Source: Struthio camelus | Taxonomy: Eukaryota; Chordata; Aves; Struthioniformes; Struthionidae | NCBI RefSeq assembly: GCF_040807025.1 | Contig: NC_090945.1 | Coordinates: 74,039,088 to 74,103,087, forward strand | Direction of reading: 5' to 3' | DNA: 64,000 nucleotides | In this document: positions 44,471 through 55,200 of the stretch, piece after piece | Numbering within the stretch: position 1 is the first letter of the stretch | Layout: each line of letters begins with the position of its first letter | Notes under the pieces: model-generated | What the model was told of the DNA's origin: nothing | The model's input: the letters and a program-made list of their open reading frames with translations, nothing else | The model's database searches: none | Program-made: the position numbers and the translations under genes

Positions 44471-47400
44471 GTAGGAAAGTGTTTTTCAGAACAGGAAAGA
44501 ACTTAAGACAAGATTTCAGCAAGACGTTAATGAAATGCCTAATAAAGATAGGAATAATACTTGATATCAGCATAACCTATGTACAATCATTATCTTTTTG
44601 GATGCGGATAAAAATATCGGATAGCTTAGATGGAAGGGGGATGCTTTTTCGATGAGCATGTAAACAAAAGAACGTAGCTGAAGAAGTCTCAATCTTATAA
44701 AATGCTTTTAGATGAAGGACTGAAAAAGGGCATGGTAAACTTTGAAATGGGAGCTGCAAAGTGTTGAAAAGAAGCTCTTTATATTGTATGAGAAGTTCTT
44801 AGTATTAAAAGATAACCAGACACGATTGAAACTTCAAGAAGAAATGTGGGCTCTGAAACAGAAGCGTGTATGATTGCAGTTTCAAAGAGTATAGGGAAAA
44901 ATTGGGGTTGCATTTGGCTTTTTTCATCATCATCACCACAAGGCGGAGGAGGAAGTTGAACTACAAATCTGACACGCTTTCATTTGTTGTCTGGCGAGTC
45001 TTCAAAAGAGGCACCCTGATGCAAGTGCTAATCATCGTGGGTGATGATTGCAATTGCATTGAAAGCTATTTGGACAACGTGTTTTGGCTCCTTAGGTAAG
45101 TCCTGAAGTAAGTAGGTAAGTTCTATTTATTTGCTTTGTTTTGTTTATAGTTCCGTCGCCTGCAGTTCTTGAGCTGGATTAAATAGGAAGAAAAAAATTA
45201 TTTAATCTAGATAGAATTAGTTCTCAAAATCTGTCTACCTCAAATTTGTGCATGTGCGTCCAGGAGAACGTTAACTATATTTTCACAAGACAGAGATGAA
45301 AAATAAAGTGTGTGGGGAAATGTAGTGTGCCATGTGGTCAGCAGAAGTTACTAAAAATATATTTTTACAAAAAGATTGCTGTCGAAAAAGTGTAGAGGAG
45401 CAAATCTTTCTTAGAAACCCCAAATGATGTTAGGTTAATGCAAGTGCCATTTTGCTAGACCCTCAGACCTGAATATTTATTGTGACTAATGCTAACGTAA
45501 AATTTTCGAGCGCTAAAGAGGCTTTCTTCTATATCACGAAGATCTCTCTTCTAGATCGTGAACTACACAAGCAGATAAGGTTTTATGTTTCTTTAATGCA
45601 AATTGTTCTGAAAATACTGAAGAGCATTCAGCGATACAAAGAAAAATAGGGAATGGGAGAGATGGAGAAATTACGGACAAAATAATATCTTTACATCTTG
45701 GTCTTTTTTCTTTGAAAGGCAGTAAAGCAGCAAGATGGAAAGGCAGCACAGCCTGTAATGCAACTGTATTTTAAATGACCAAATAAATAAACACAAAACC
45801 TGAAATTAATGATCAGTATTCTGTCCCCTGATCAGGTTGTAAGTTGTCATTTACACACTGCATCAGTTCTTTCCCTTATTTTTCTGCTGTTTACTACCCT
45901 TATAATCTGTCCTTATGGTTCCCTGCCTTTAATTTAGGCAGATACCTTGTTTTAATCTACATTTAAATGCCAAGTTAGCTCTGTCATGCTATGCACAAAT
46001 TTACAATAATAAATATACTGCATGCTCATCTAGAATGAGACTCTGTCAGTGAAAAAGGGTTGCTTTTTAACATGTGCTTTTAGAGCCTGATCGAATTTCA
46101 AAATTGTATAATCTCTGCTGCTGCTGTTTCATACCTATGAGAGTTTTGCAAACAGTTCCTCTGAGATGGGTCTGCGTTTTTCACAGCAGAGCCATGAGCA
46201 GTTCAGGCTAGGTAAAACAAATAGTCCCTCGACACTAAACTGGGGAGGGCATTGGGAGGTGGGAAGGGGGACTACTAACTACTGATTGTCTAGCTCCTTT
46301 AGGTATGGTGAAAGCATGGCTGTTGCTCAGGGCAAAGGAAAAAAGTAGATTTGCATACTTCCGATGAAACTTATCTTATGCCGTTTATGGGACCAGAAAT
46401 GTTACGCCCTTTTTACACCAACATATGAGGGATGCAATGATTTGGCCGGAGCTGCAGATAAAAATTTGAAGAAAATCATAGCATCTGTGTTCCTTGTGAG
46501 TAGTTTCACGTTTCAGTAACATGAATGCCAGAAGAAAAAAGGATGGTAATTCTTCAATGCCGCATATGAAACAGCCTCAGCAGTCAGGTCGTAGATTTTA
46601 TAGGATTAGTGCTTTTGTGACCACCATCACTATCATTAGAATTAAAAAAAGGTTCTCTAACCTCCACGCACAGTGATTTCACTTCCAAAGAAAATACTTT
46701 GTGCAGTATTGCACAGCATTTCATGTAGATAATCTTGCACATGGACAGTGAGTGATGAAAAGATTCAAAGCAGGAAAGAGTAAAAAGTTTCATTTCCTCT
46801 GATATTGTCTCAGTCAGACTTAAATGAAAGTCAGGCAACAGACTTGACGAATCGACTTTGGTCTGAACAGAAAATTGTACGCTAACTAAACTCATGAGAT
46901 GAATTTGACACACCAGAAACCACTCCTTCAGCAAGAACTTAAAATAAGTTTCAACAAAATATTTAAGAAACTCGCCCCCAAAATCCTGTGTTTCTGTCAC
47001 TCATTAGAAGCAGTGCAGGACAAGAACTCTAACATGGTGAAAAAAATTTTAGTGGATTTTTCTTTCATTTTGATAAATCATTCATCGTTCATTGATGAAG
47101 CATTCCAAATAATTCTTTTTGGAATCATTCCTTATCTGACAGTGAAATCCAAGTGCTTAATATGCTTTAAACTGAAATCAGAAGATATTCAAACTCTATT
47201 ATAATAGCTTTTTATTTAAAATAAGTATTTCAACAACTACACAGAAAAAGTTAACGTGAAAAGCTTTAACAGGCCAGATGAAAAGTTTCCCTTTGCTACA
47301 AGCTAACTGCTGTTGCTTGGGGGAGACGTGGGTAGTAATTAATCTTAACAGTTGGCATAGTGACTTTACAGTATTAACATTTTAAGTATTGTGACTGTAG

Positions 47401-47472
47401 ATGTTGCAGCTGTAATGTCATCTCATTGCTGCTTTCACTTCAAAGCTGCTTGTATTTCTCCACTAGCTACAG
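44471..47472 (+). other. Presumed first intron or upstream region of the Ig-type receptor
   Basis: No coding exon or recognisable repeat could be supported here. Short AT-rich open frames (for example 46899-47204) look random. Confidence 0.4.
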
Positions 47473-47801
47473 GTCTCAATAATTTAGCAGTTATCCAGAC
47501 ACCGACAAAAGCACACTTAACAGTTGGAGACTCCACTGAAATCACATGTATTTGGGAAAAATGGATTCGATTGAGAGATATAGAGTAAGCTGGTATCTTG
47601 TCAATAAGGAGAACATCACAAAAACTGTAACGTCAGACGTTGTCTACCTATCCAGTGTCACCCGCGAAAACAAGGATGTGCTGGTGACAGAAGCTGCCAA
47701 TGTAAATAACACTGGATTTTATTACTGTGAGATAATTATTGAAATACCTTTCTATGAAAGAATGTATGGAAATGGAACAATGCTGACTGTTGAAAAGAAA
47801 G
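47473..47801 (+). CDS. Ig-type receptor V-domain exon (one-base frameshift)
   Basis: The acceptor CTACAG ends at 47472 and the donor GTAAGT starts at 47802. The first part reads NNLAVIQTPTKAHLTVGD… to TEITCIWEK in one frame and hits a stop at 47585. The second part, from about 47555 onward, reads SIERYRVSWYLVNKENITKT… to the second cysteine and the J-like strand in the next frame. The two halves overlap exactly at the A5 run 47557-47561. Sequons: NIT, NNT and NGT. Confidence 0.75.
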
Positions 47802-50800
47802 GTAAGTTAGCAATAGTATGTGCATGCCATTTAACTTGCCATCATAATTCATACATTGCATTTTATACGTTTCCTCCCTCTCCTGCACCCCTCCCTCAAC
47901 GCTGCAGATTTCAGGAGGAGTGAGACAAGCATAAAGAGGACCTGAATGACTGTGGCAATCCGCTTACCTCTCTGCCTGCATGCCCCCGTTGTAAAGTGGT
48001 CATTTTCTTGCATAAGGGTTTGCTGAGAGGAATTATTGCTGTTAGGGTGTGCGAAATCTGTGTATCAGCTATGTATTTCACAAAAGACCCAAAAATGTTT
48101 CCTTCCTAGAAGAGATTCAGTAGGCTAGATGGGACAACGGAGGAATCTGCTCTATGGTAAGGAGTGGCTGAAAGAATCACATGGTTGCTCTGTCTGGTAA
48201 TAGGCACATTTTACTAGTCTGAGGGAAAAGTTAACGTCCCAGTTCAGAATTTAGCATTGGTAAGCATTAATACAGTGAGTTTTCAAACGTAATTATATTT
48301 TTAGGCAATAGGGATGGTGCGTGTTTCACCTAACCTTAAAGAAAGAATGTGTCATACCTGGAGGACAATTTACCTTACTTCTGTTACACAGCTCTCAAGA
48401 TCCTGTGCGTCGCTTTTTGATGACAACGATGATCTCCCTCTCCTTTTCTGTCGCAGCTGTAGAGAAAGACAAGGTGACTAGCTCTGACTAGACCTTTAAC
48501 TTTATCAAACGTCCCTGTGGTATATAAACACGACAAGTCACGGGAAGTACCCTTTCTATTCATCCTCCAAAGTCCAATTTTGGACACTGCTGACAACTTG
48601 TAGCCGCAAAGGAGGCACAAGAATGATCCAAAGTTTCGAAAACATCAGTGGCAAAGTATGAATGAAATGGTATTGTTCCAGATGAGAGGAAATGGATGTA
48701 ATAGGCTGTTAAAGAGTTAAAATAATCTGATCTCTTTAAATGAGTTAAATGATCTGATCTCTCACTTGGTCAAGTAGTACTAGCCTTAAAGTACAGTAGA
48801 AAAGACTAAGATTAGACAGTGGGGGGAAAAATTCTAATTTCAGGAATAGTGAGCTATAGGGTAGATTGATTTGAGTGTTTCATGGCTTATATCAGGTAGA
48901 CCTCAGTATAGATGACCCTGTACTTGCGTAGGTGGATGGACTGATTGACTCTTCAGGTTGCTTCCTGTTCTTTTTCTGTTATGTTGATGTTCTTCTCTTG
49001 TGTCCTTAAATAGTACATTCCTTTACTTGAAAAATATAATTGCAGAAGCTGACTCACTGGAGAAGAGAGGGATGGCAATTTTGGCCATCATTCCTTTCCT
49101 AGTGGCAGTGGGAAGCTTGTATCTTTGCTACAAAAAGAAACAGAACGCAAAACTTTCTGGTGAGTGACAATATTTCCATTTACACATTCTCAAAACTAAA
49201 TACCTGTTGTGGGATAGGTGAACAGGTACACCTAAAAGGCATCACTGAGAGTAATTTCAAGATACGACTTTTGCTGTCCTGCCCTTGATCTGCTAGGGGG
49301 ACCTAGAGTTGAGTCATTTGAGAGCAGCAATTACAAGGTACTACTTGTAGTCGAAGTGACTCCTCTTGCAGCTGCTTGCTTGCACTATTTATCTTTCCTT
49401 TAAGAGTGATCACTTTGAAGACTAAAGATCTTGGTCTGGCTAGAATATCGAAGGAGTATCAATTCTGGTCCTCTCTTGACAGACCAAAAAAGTGAGGAGC
49501 CAGAACATAGCTTCGTGTAATTGTCTTACTCCTGCTATCAGCATTGCCTATTGAATGTGACTCTTGGAAGACCTGGCTTTAGGGACTTTGTGAGTTGTGT
49601 TTAAGCTGTAAATAATTTTAAACTAATTGTTAATTTTTGTTGCAAAGCCCTGAACTGAGGGACAGAAGTAGGCACAAGAAAAAAAGTGCTGCAAGGGTAT
49701 GGGACAAGTATAATATCGGACATCTGCAGGTGGTGGGCCAGACCAGTGATACATAACCTATTATTAGGGTTGCAGTGTGAAGCGTATTCAGCTTGTGAAC
49801 AGATATAGAAGTGATATCTGTGACTTGAGAAACAATTCAACTTGCAGGTTTAAAAAAAAAAAATTAAAAAAAACCTTAGGGTTTAGACAAGGGAAGTGCC
49901 TAAAGCTCCTGTTTTGGTCAATAGAGTTGATCTTGCGGGCTACAAACCGCCCAGTTGTAGTGTCTCCTGGAGGCTGAGCTGACCAGCTCTCTAGACCGCT
50001 TTTCATGGCTGTAATGTTGTTGACCAGATCTCCATTGCTGAAGTAGAGTTCAGAAGCCTGCAAGTAACTGATTTCATCTGCAAGCTAAATAGCACCCTAG
50101 TAGCTGTCCTCGAGACTATAGCCACACAAGAGCTCTGCAGTCTTACTTGTGTTGCAGAGATCTATTTACTCTTTACCAGTGTACTCTGGTGAAGCACCAG
50201 TATGACTCTGGAAATGGACAATAAGCGAGCAGTTACCGTATTTTGTTTGTGGCTAAGGTTCTACCCAGCTGCCTATGCCAGAAGAAAGACATCAGGAGGA
50301 GCAGGTGCTTCAGGTAGCAGAGCTTCATGGAAGAAGTGGATTCATCAGTGAAGGAGTGGAGGAAAACTCAACATGTAGTTCTGCTGGATGGGTAAGCGTC
50401 ATTGTAAAATGACTCTTGCTATGAGAAATGGACTTCCAAAATGAAAGCCTGGGGAGTGCAAGCTGAACAGAAAGCACAGAACGAGCTGTTGTTCCTAGGA
50501 TGGCACCCTGCTACATACTAAAAAGCTTTGAAGTAGAAAGAAATGTTTTATCATGGGAGTCAACACCTTAAATAAGGAAAAAGGTATTTATGTACTAGAA
50601 AAGTATTGGATTCCGCTAATATGTTTAATGATGCTCTAGAATTGCATGGAAAGGAGGGCAGCACAAAGTGGAGAACATAAATCTAGAGACTGGATTGAAG
50701 GAGCACAGGAGAAGACAACAGTGGCAATAATATGGCTTTACCTATATTTGTATGCTTGTCATTTTCAGCCAAGTTCAGCTTAAGGGGCTACTCTGGCAGG

Positions 50801-51001
50801 CAACAGCTGCTGAGAGCAGGTAGCAGCCTTTAGGCATTCATCTTTTAATTCGATTGAAAAGTAGAGTAGCCAAGGGAAAGAAGCCCTAATTTAAATAGAC
50901 TTTACTGGTAAAAGTTATTTTGACTGGAATTTTCTTTGCTTTTTAAGGCTGTATCTGTGCTGTATGAATCCTTTGATCTTTTTTGCAATGAACCAAGATA
51001 A
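47473..51001 (+). CDS. Single V-domain type I membrane receptor, TMIGD2/CD28H- or NKp30-like; V exon frameshifted
   Basis: Four + strand exons with consistent GT-AG borders form the body of an immunoglobulin-superfamily receptor: V-type domain (47473-47801), transmembrane (49046-49159) and two cytoplasmic exons (50258-50391, 50948-51001). All outside joins are phase 1 until the last, which is phase 0. The domain has the V-set marks: TEITC, VSWYL, NNTGFYYC and a J-like GNGTMLTVE. The C-terminal strand with IEIP and GNGT and the ERYRVSW segment resemble TMIGD2 (CD28H); GNGT..VEK also recalls NKp30. The transmembrane segment has no charged residue and the tail has its own tyrosine, which favours a self-signalling receptor. 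The V exon is 329 nt, one base short of keeping frame; the break is at the A5 run 47557-47561. The rest is open. Either the gene is freshly broken or the assembly lost one A. In mammals this interval holds other genes, and I know of no Ig receptor there. Family name is inference. Confidence 0.7.
49046..49159 (+). CDS. Ig-type receptor transmembrane exon
   Basis: Phase 1 at both ends. Encodes EADSLEKR, then a roughly 21-residue hydrophobic span GMAILAIIPFLVAVGSLYL, then CYKKKQ as a basic stop-transfer. Acceptor AATTGCAG and donor GTGAGT are both strong. Confidence 0.8.
50258..50391 (+). CDS. Ig-type receptor cytoplasmic exon 1
   Basis: Phase 1 in, phase 0 out. Acidic tail segment with LPMPEERHQEEQ and SGFISEGVEENS. 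Donor GTAAGC; if read through, the frame stops seven codons later, so a short-tail form ending at 50410 is possible. Confidence 0.65.
50948..51001 (+). CDS. Ig-type receptor last coding exon (tyrosine motif)
   Basis: Seventeen codons and a TAA stop at 50999-51001, in phase 0 with the previous exon. Reads AVSVLYESFDLFCNEPR; the VLYESF segment resembles a tyrosine signalling or sorting motif. Acceptor TTTTTAAG. Confidence 0.6.
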   Translation, partial: AVSVLYESFDLFCNEPR

Positions 51002-51392
51002 GATGGCAAATCTACTGTGACTGCTGTATCCAGCACAGCAAATGAGCAAATCCTGTGAATTAGGGCAGCCGAAGAGTCAAGAACGAAAGTGAGACAAGGA
51101 TTTACCACCTACTTTGACACTGAGAACTAAATGATCCTGTCATAAATAACCAATATGGATAAAGATCTATGAAACTGAAAATACCACCATAATTGCTGCT
51201 GAAATATGGATTACTTGAGTCTGCTGTCAGAAGAATGTTAGAGGGACAATATGCCAGAACAAGGGTTGGTTCGGAACAGTCTCTAAACGTTTTATCATTG
51301 ACTTTATCGTAAGGAGTCTGTGAATTTGAAGTGTTTGCAGTTTTAGAAGGCTATGTCTTCAACTTTACCCCCAATATCCAGAGTGCAGAACT

Positions 51393-51398
51393 AATAAA
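51393..51398 (+). terminator. Candidate polyadenylation signal of the Ig-type receptor
   Basis: AATAAA lies about 390 bases after the stop codon at 51001, a normal 3'UTR length. Confidence 0.5.
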
Positions 51399-51419
51399 GT
51401 ATGTATTGACATACTTGAA

Positions 51420-52236
51420 AATCTTCTAGACTGAACAGCGTTTTCCAGCAAAAGTGTTACTTTAGGCAGCCAGGCACTAGCTGCCTGAAATTTAATGGCC
51501 ATCGTTCAACCAAATAGGGAGGTATTACACGTGGGATGAAGTCTGATCTCTGAAACAATCATCAGTGCTGACGACTGCTTAGCAAGCGGGGAACGCCAAA
51601 AGGCATCACTTTCCTGTAGAAAAGTGACTGTTGATGTTAATTCACTCACAATATTAAAAGCCTTCCAGAGAAGGTAGTCTTCTATGGACAACAAAATACT
51701 TGGTTTAAATGAAATATATATAATATAATTATATATATATTATCATTTAATTGGGGGATGCTTGGAGCAAACAGGTGTTAACACTTATTCCACTTTTGCC
51801 CATTCTAAAACTAGAGAATCACTGAAGAAATAAATGAAAACTGAAAATGCAAGTAAAACCTGACTTCCGAGGTCTGATCAGTAATGAAGAGTACTGACAA
51901 CAAAGCTAATTGCAATTGTCCAAGGACTACTGAATAGAACAGATATCTGAAATGTATACATATTTATGTAACCAGGATTGTTATGTCTTTGTTAAAGTTC
52001 TTTCAGAGCCTAGCTGGAGGTTGGAGCATCTCATCAGCCGTGCAGGGAGAAACAGCTTCATTGCTCTTAAGTTTCTGTTACGACTCCTGTTTGGACAATG
52101 GAGTAAAACCAGATTAGCTTTCCCAGAGCCCTTAAAAACCGCCTGTATGTATTAGTATGTGACTGGTTTGTTACTTAATAGCTTATAATGAAACCTCTGT
52201 GACTGTAAAGCGTGACTCCGTCTCTTCTTTCTCTCC

Positions 52237-52273
<37 letters not shown>

Positions 52274-55200
52274 CTGTAGTGACTACAGTTCACAAAGCTA
52301 CCTCTTACGTTACTGTAGCTTGGCCTTGGCTCACTGTTGGTGTGTCCAGTTTCCTGGGTTTTTCTGTAGCCTCCCCTCAATGCCATTCTGCAGTGAATAC
52401 ACCGTTATCACTGCAGGCTCTAATCACTGCATTGTGAATATATCCTGTACCATAGAAACATAATTTTCCATATTGCATTTCTCACTATTTATGTATAACT
52501 TGAATAAAACAAGAGGATTTTGTCTTTTCTTCCTTTTGAATTTCAGTCATTTTAAAATCTTGGTGCTTTTGGTCCTGAAACTCATTATTACAGGTTTGTT
52601 TACTTTGCTGTAAGGTGAAACACTGTCATGCGCCGTCTTCAGTTAAGGCTCACAAACACGACTCTGGATTTCTACAAACGCAGTGACTTTGTCCCACGTA
52701 AGAAGGACCTGAACAGGAAAGTCCAGACCAGTAAAAGGAGAGATGGCCTTCATACCAAGTCCCTGACCAAAGAAGCCCTCTGTTAAACATCGGCGCTCTA
52801 TGTGGATGCAGCAAATTTTGGTCTCTACCAACCAGTCATATACTACTGGTTACTTCTGTATTTAAGCATTGTGAGAAGTATAGTATCTGGGGCACTGTAA
52901 AAAGAGGAGAGAGGGACGAGAGCGAGAGCCACTGAGCCACAGTTTAGTAGTCTACAAATCATATTTTTATTAAAACACTATTAACAAAATTTTAATTAAA
53001 TTTGTGGTTCCTGCCAGCAAAGAGTTTGGCCTCATTAACGGCTGCCCATATTTTAGATGTTAACGTGATCATTTCGAGGGTCTTCAAATGCAGACCCATC
53101 AATGGCTGACAGCGCCTATGAGCCAGCAGACTGTTTTCAGAGCTCTCACCATTTGTCCTCCTTACTCAAGAAGAGTTTGACACGCGTTCAACATTTTCTT
53201 CTCTGTTTCTGTACCAGCCAGGGAGTGGCAAACCCTATCAGGATTTCCTAGGGCAAGCTGACTTCTGCTTCTTCTTCTTGCTGACTATTTTGATAGCTTT
53301 ATAACAAAAAAAGCTCTGTAGTTAACCTCATGACACATTCAGGTGTCCAGCACGATCTTAATTTTTACTATCCGTTTAACTGGTATTTAACGAAGCCCAT
53401 ATGCCTGGTAACAAGCCTGGGCCTCTAATTTTTAGCCGTTTTGGGAGTTCTTCCGTCTTGAATGGGCTGCTGTGAAGTGATTCCAACAGTTCAATTTGAG
53501 GTCTGAGGTCCCATTTTAAGCACAGGCTAAAACACGCTGATTTAAGAGCAAGAGTGGCACAATCTGTTTTAAAGCCTTCTGTGGATTCTGCTGCGCTTTC
53601 AAAGTCTCGTTGGTGTACTTTGCTTAGTCTTAGTCTTGCAAATGAGGCTTTCTGTTTCTGTCACTCTCATGAACCCTGGTCTGGAGAGCTGTATTGCTCA
53701 GTCTGTTATATTCAACTTGAGACTGTGGCCCTGAACTCCTTCCCTCTCTTCCTGCTCCACTGCACAATGATCCAATAGAGTCACAGCTTAACTGATCCGC
53801 CTAGCGCTTTGGCAAGGCAGTTGCGGTACGCAGGTGCCGTTCGTTTCGGTCAGACTTGGACCACGCTTACTTTCCTGACCCCGGGATGTGGGGTTCCTTT
53901 GTCTCATACTACCTCTAGAAGAAGAGTATGGAGCAGGTATTTACAGGATTCCTGTATCCGTAATATCAGGGAACCTTAGTAGCGGGTGGGATGACGAGTA
54001 GCCTCAACTACCATATTGACAAAATAGTCATGTTTGTATGTGATAGGATGACTAATATCCTTGTGCCTGATCTGGTATTTTGAGAACAGCAGTGACGTCA
54101 ACTCAGTTAACTAGAATTTCTTTGAAAATTGATTTCATCTAAAGGGATGTCTCTGTTACTGTCGCAAGAGCTACTACAAAGCTGAATCAGTCTCATGTAC
54201 GCTGATGTTCTCACAAACAACTGCTACAAGCCGGGCTTAAATGGCTTAAGGATGTCTGCAAGTAGTTAAAGAACTCGCTCAGTTTAAAAATACACCTTCG
54301 TTAAGTGGGCGCAACTGCGGATCTAGTTTAATCCTATATAGAAAGTGTGGTTTATGCAAGCAGGAAGGCTTTTGTTTGAATTGTAATTTTTGCCAAGTTC
54401 CTAGTGTCGGTTGGTAAAAAACAGTTAAAATCAATAATTTGTCTGAGCTAAAATGTTTTTGCTTTCTTCTGTATTAAAGACTATAATCTTCAAATAGATC
54501 CCCAATTAAAGGAAAAATACTGCTCTGAAGAGAACCACTCAAGGCAAAATTGAAACGTGTCATAGGCTCCACATGGTCCATGTTTTCACTAGCTTAAAGA
54601 GATTGTTGTCTTCTGTCTTTCTTCTGCATTGATGAACTGGGCCATGAAACCTAAAGGTGTTTTTCTGTATTGAGTCTCTTTCACTGTCAGATTCCCAGCC
54701 AGCGCAGATTGCCCCATCCTTTATAAATAACTGCAGAAACAGATTAGAGAGTACAAACTCTTGGACAATCAGAATTTATTTTTATTATCTGCCTTGCATG
54801 TTTTGGATAGTTACAAGGAACGCTGTGAAGATTTTTTTTTTTATATGTACACTTGTATCAATATTCCTTTAACAGGAAACATCAAATACAACTGAAAAAA
54901 GCACAGAAATCAGTTTCACCACATCTGAACAGGAGAAGAGACAGGTGATAAAGTATAAATGTTTCTAATTTTCTACATAATATAAAGTGCTACGATGAGA
55001 GGAAAGGTTTCGATGCGCCTTGGTATTGTAATAGAAAGGCTTTGGCTAAGTGGCCCCAGTCTGGTAGCGTGTGCTGGTGGGCTTTGGCAGACGGGATGTG
55101 GCAACAGCTATTTCCTTGGCCTTTCTCCAAAGCTGAGCCAGTTGGCGTGACTTAGCGAAGTCGTGTTAAACTGAGCGCAGCGTTCATATCTGAAGAAAGC

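Noticed and set aside
46899-47204. 101-codon + strand frame just before the V exon
   Set aside because: Not hydrophobic at its start, no Ig or other domain, AT-rich and probably random.
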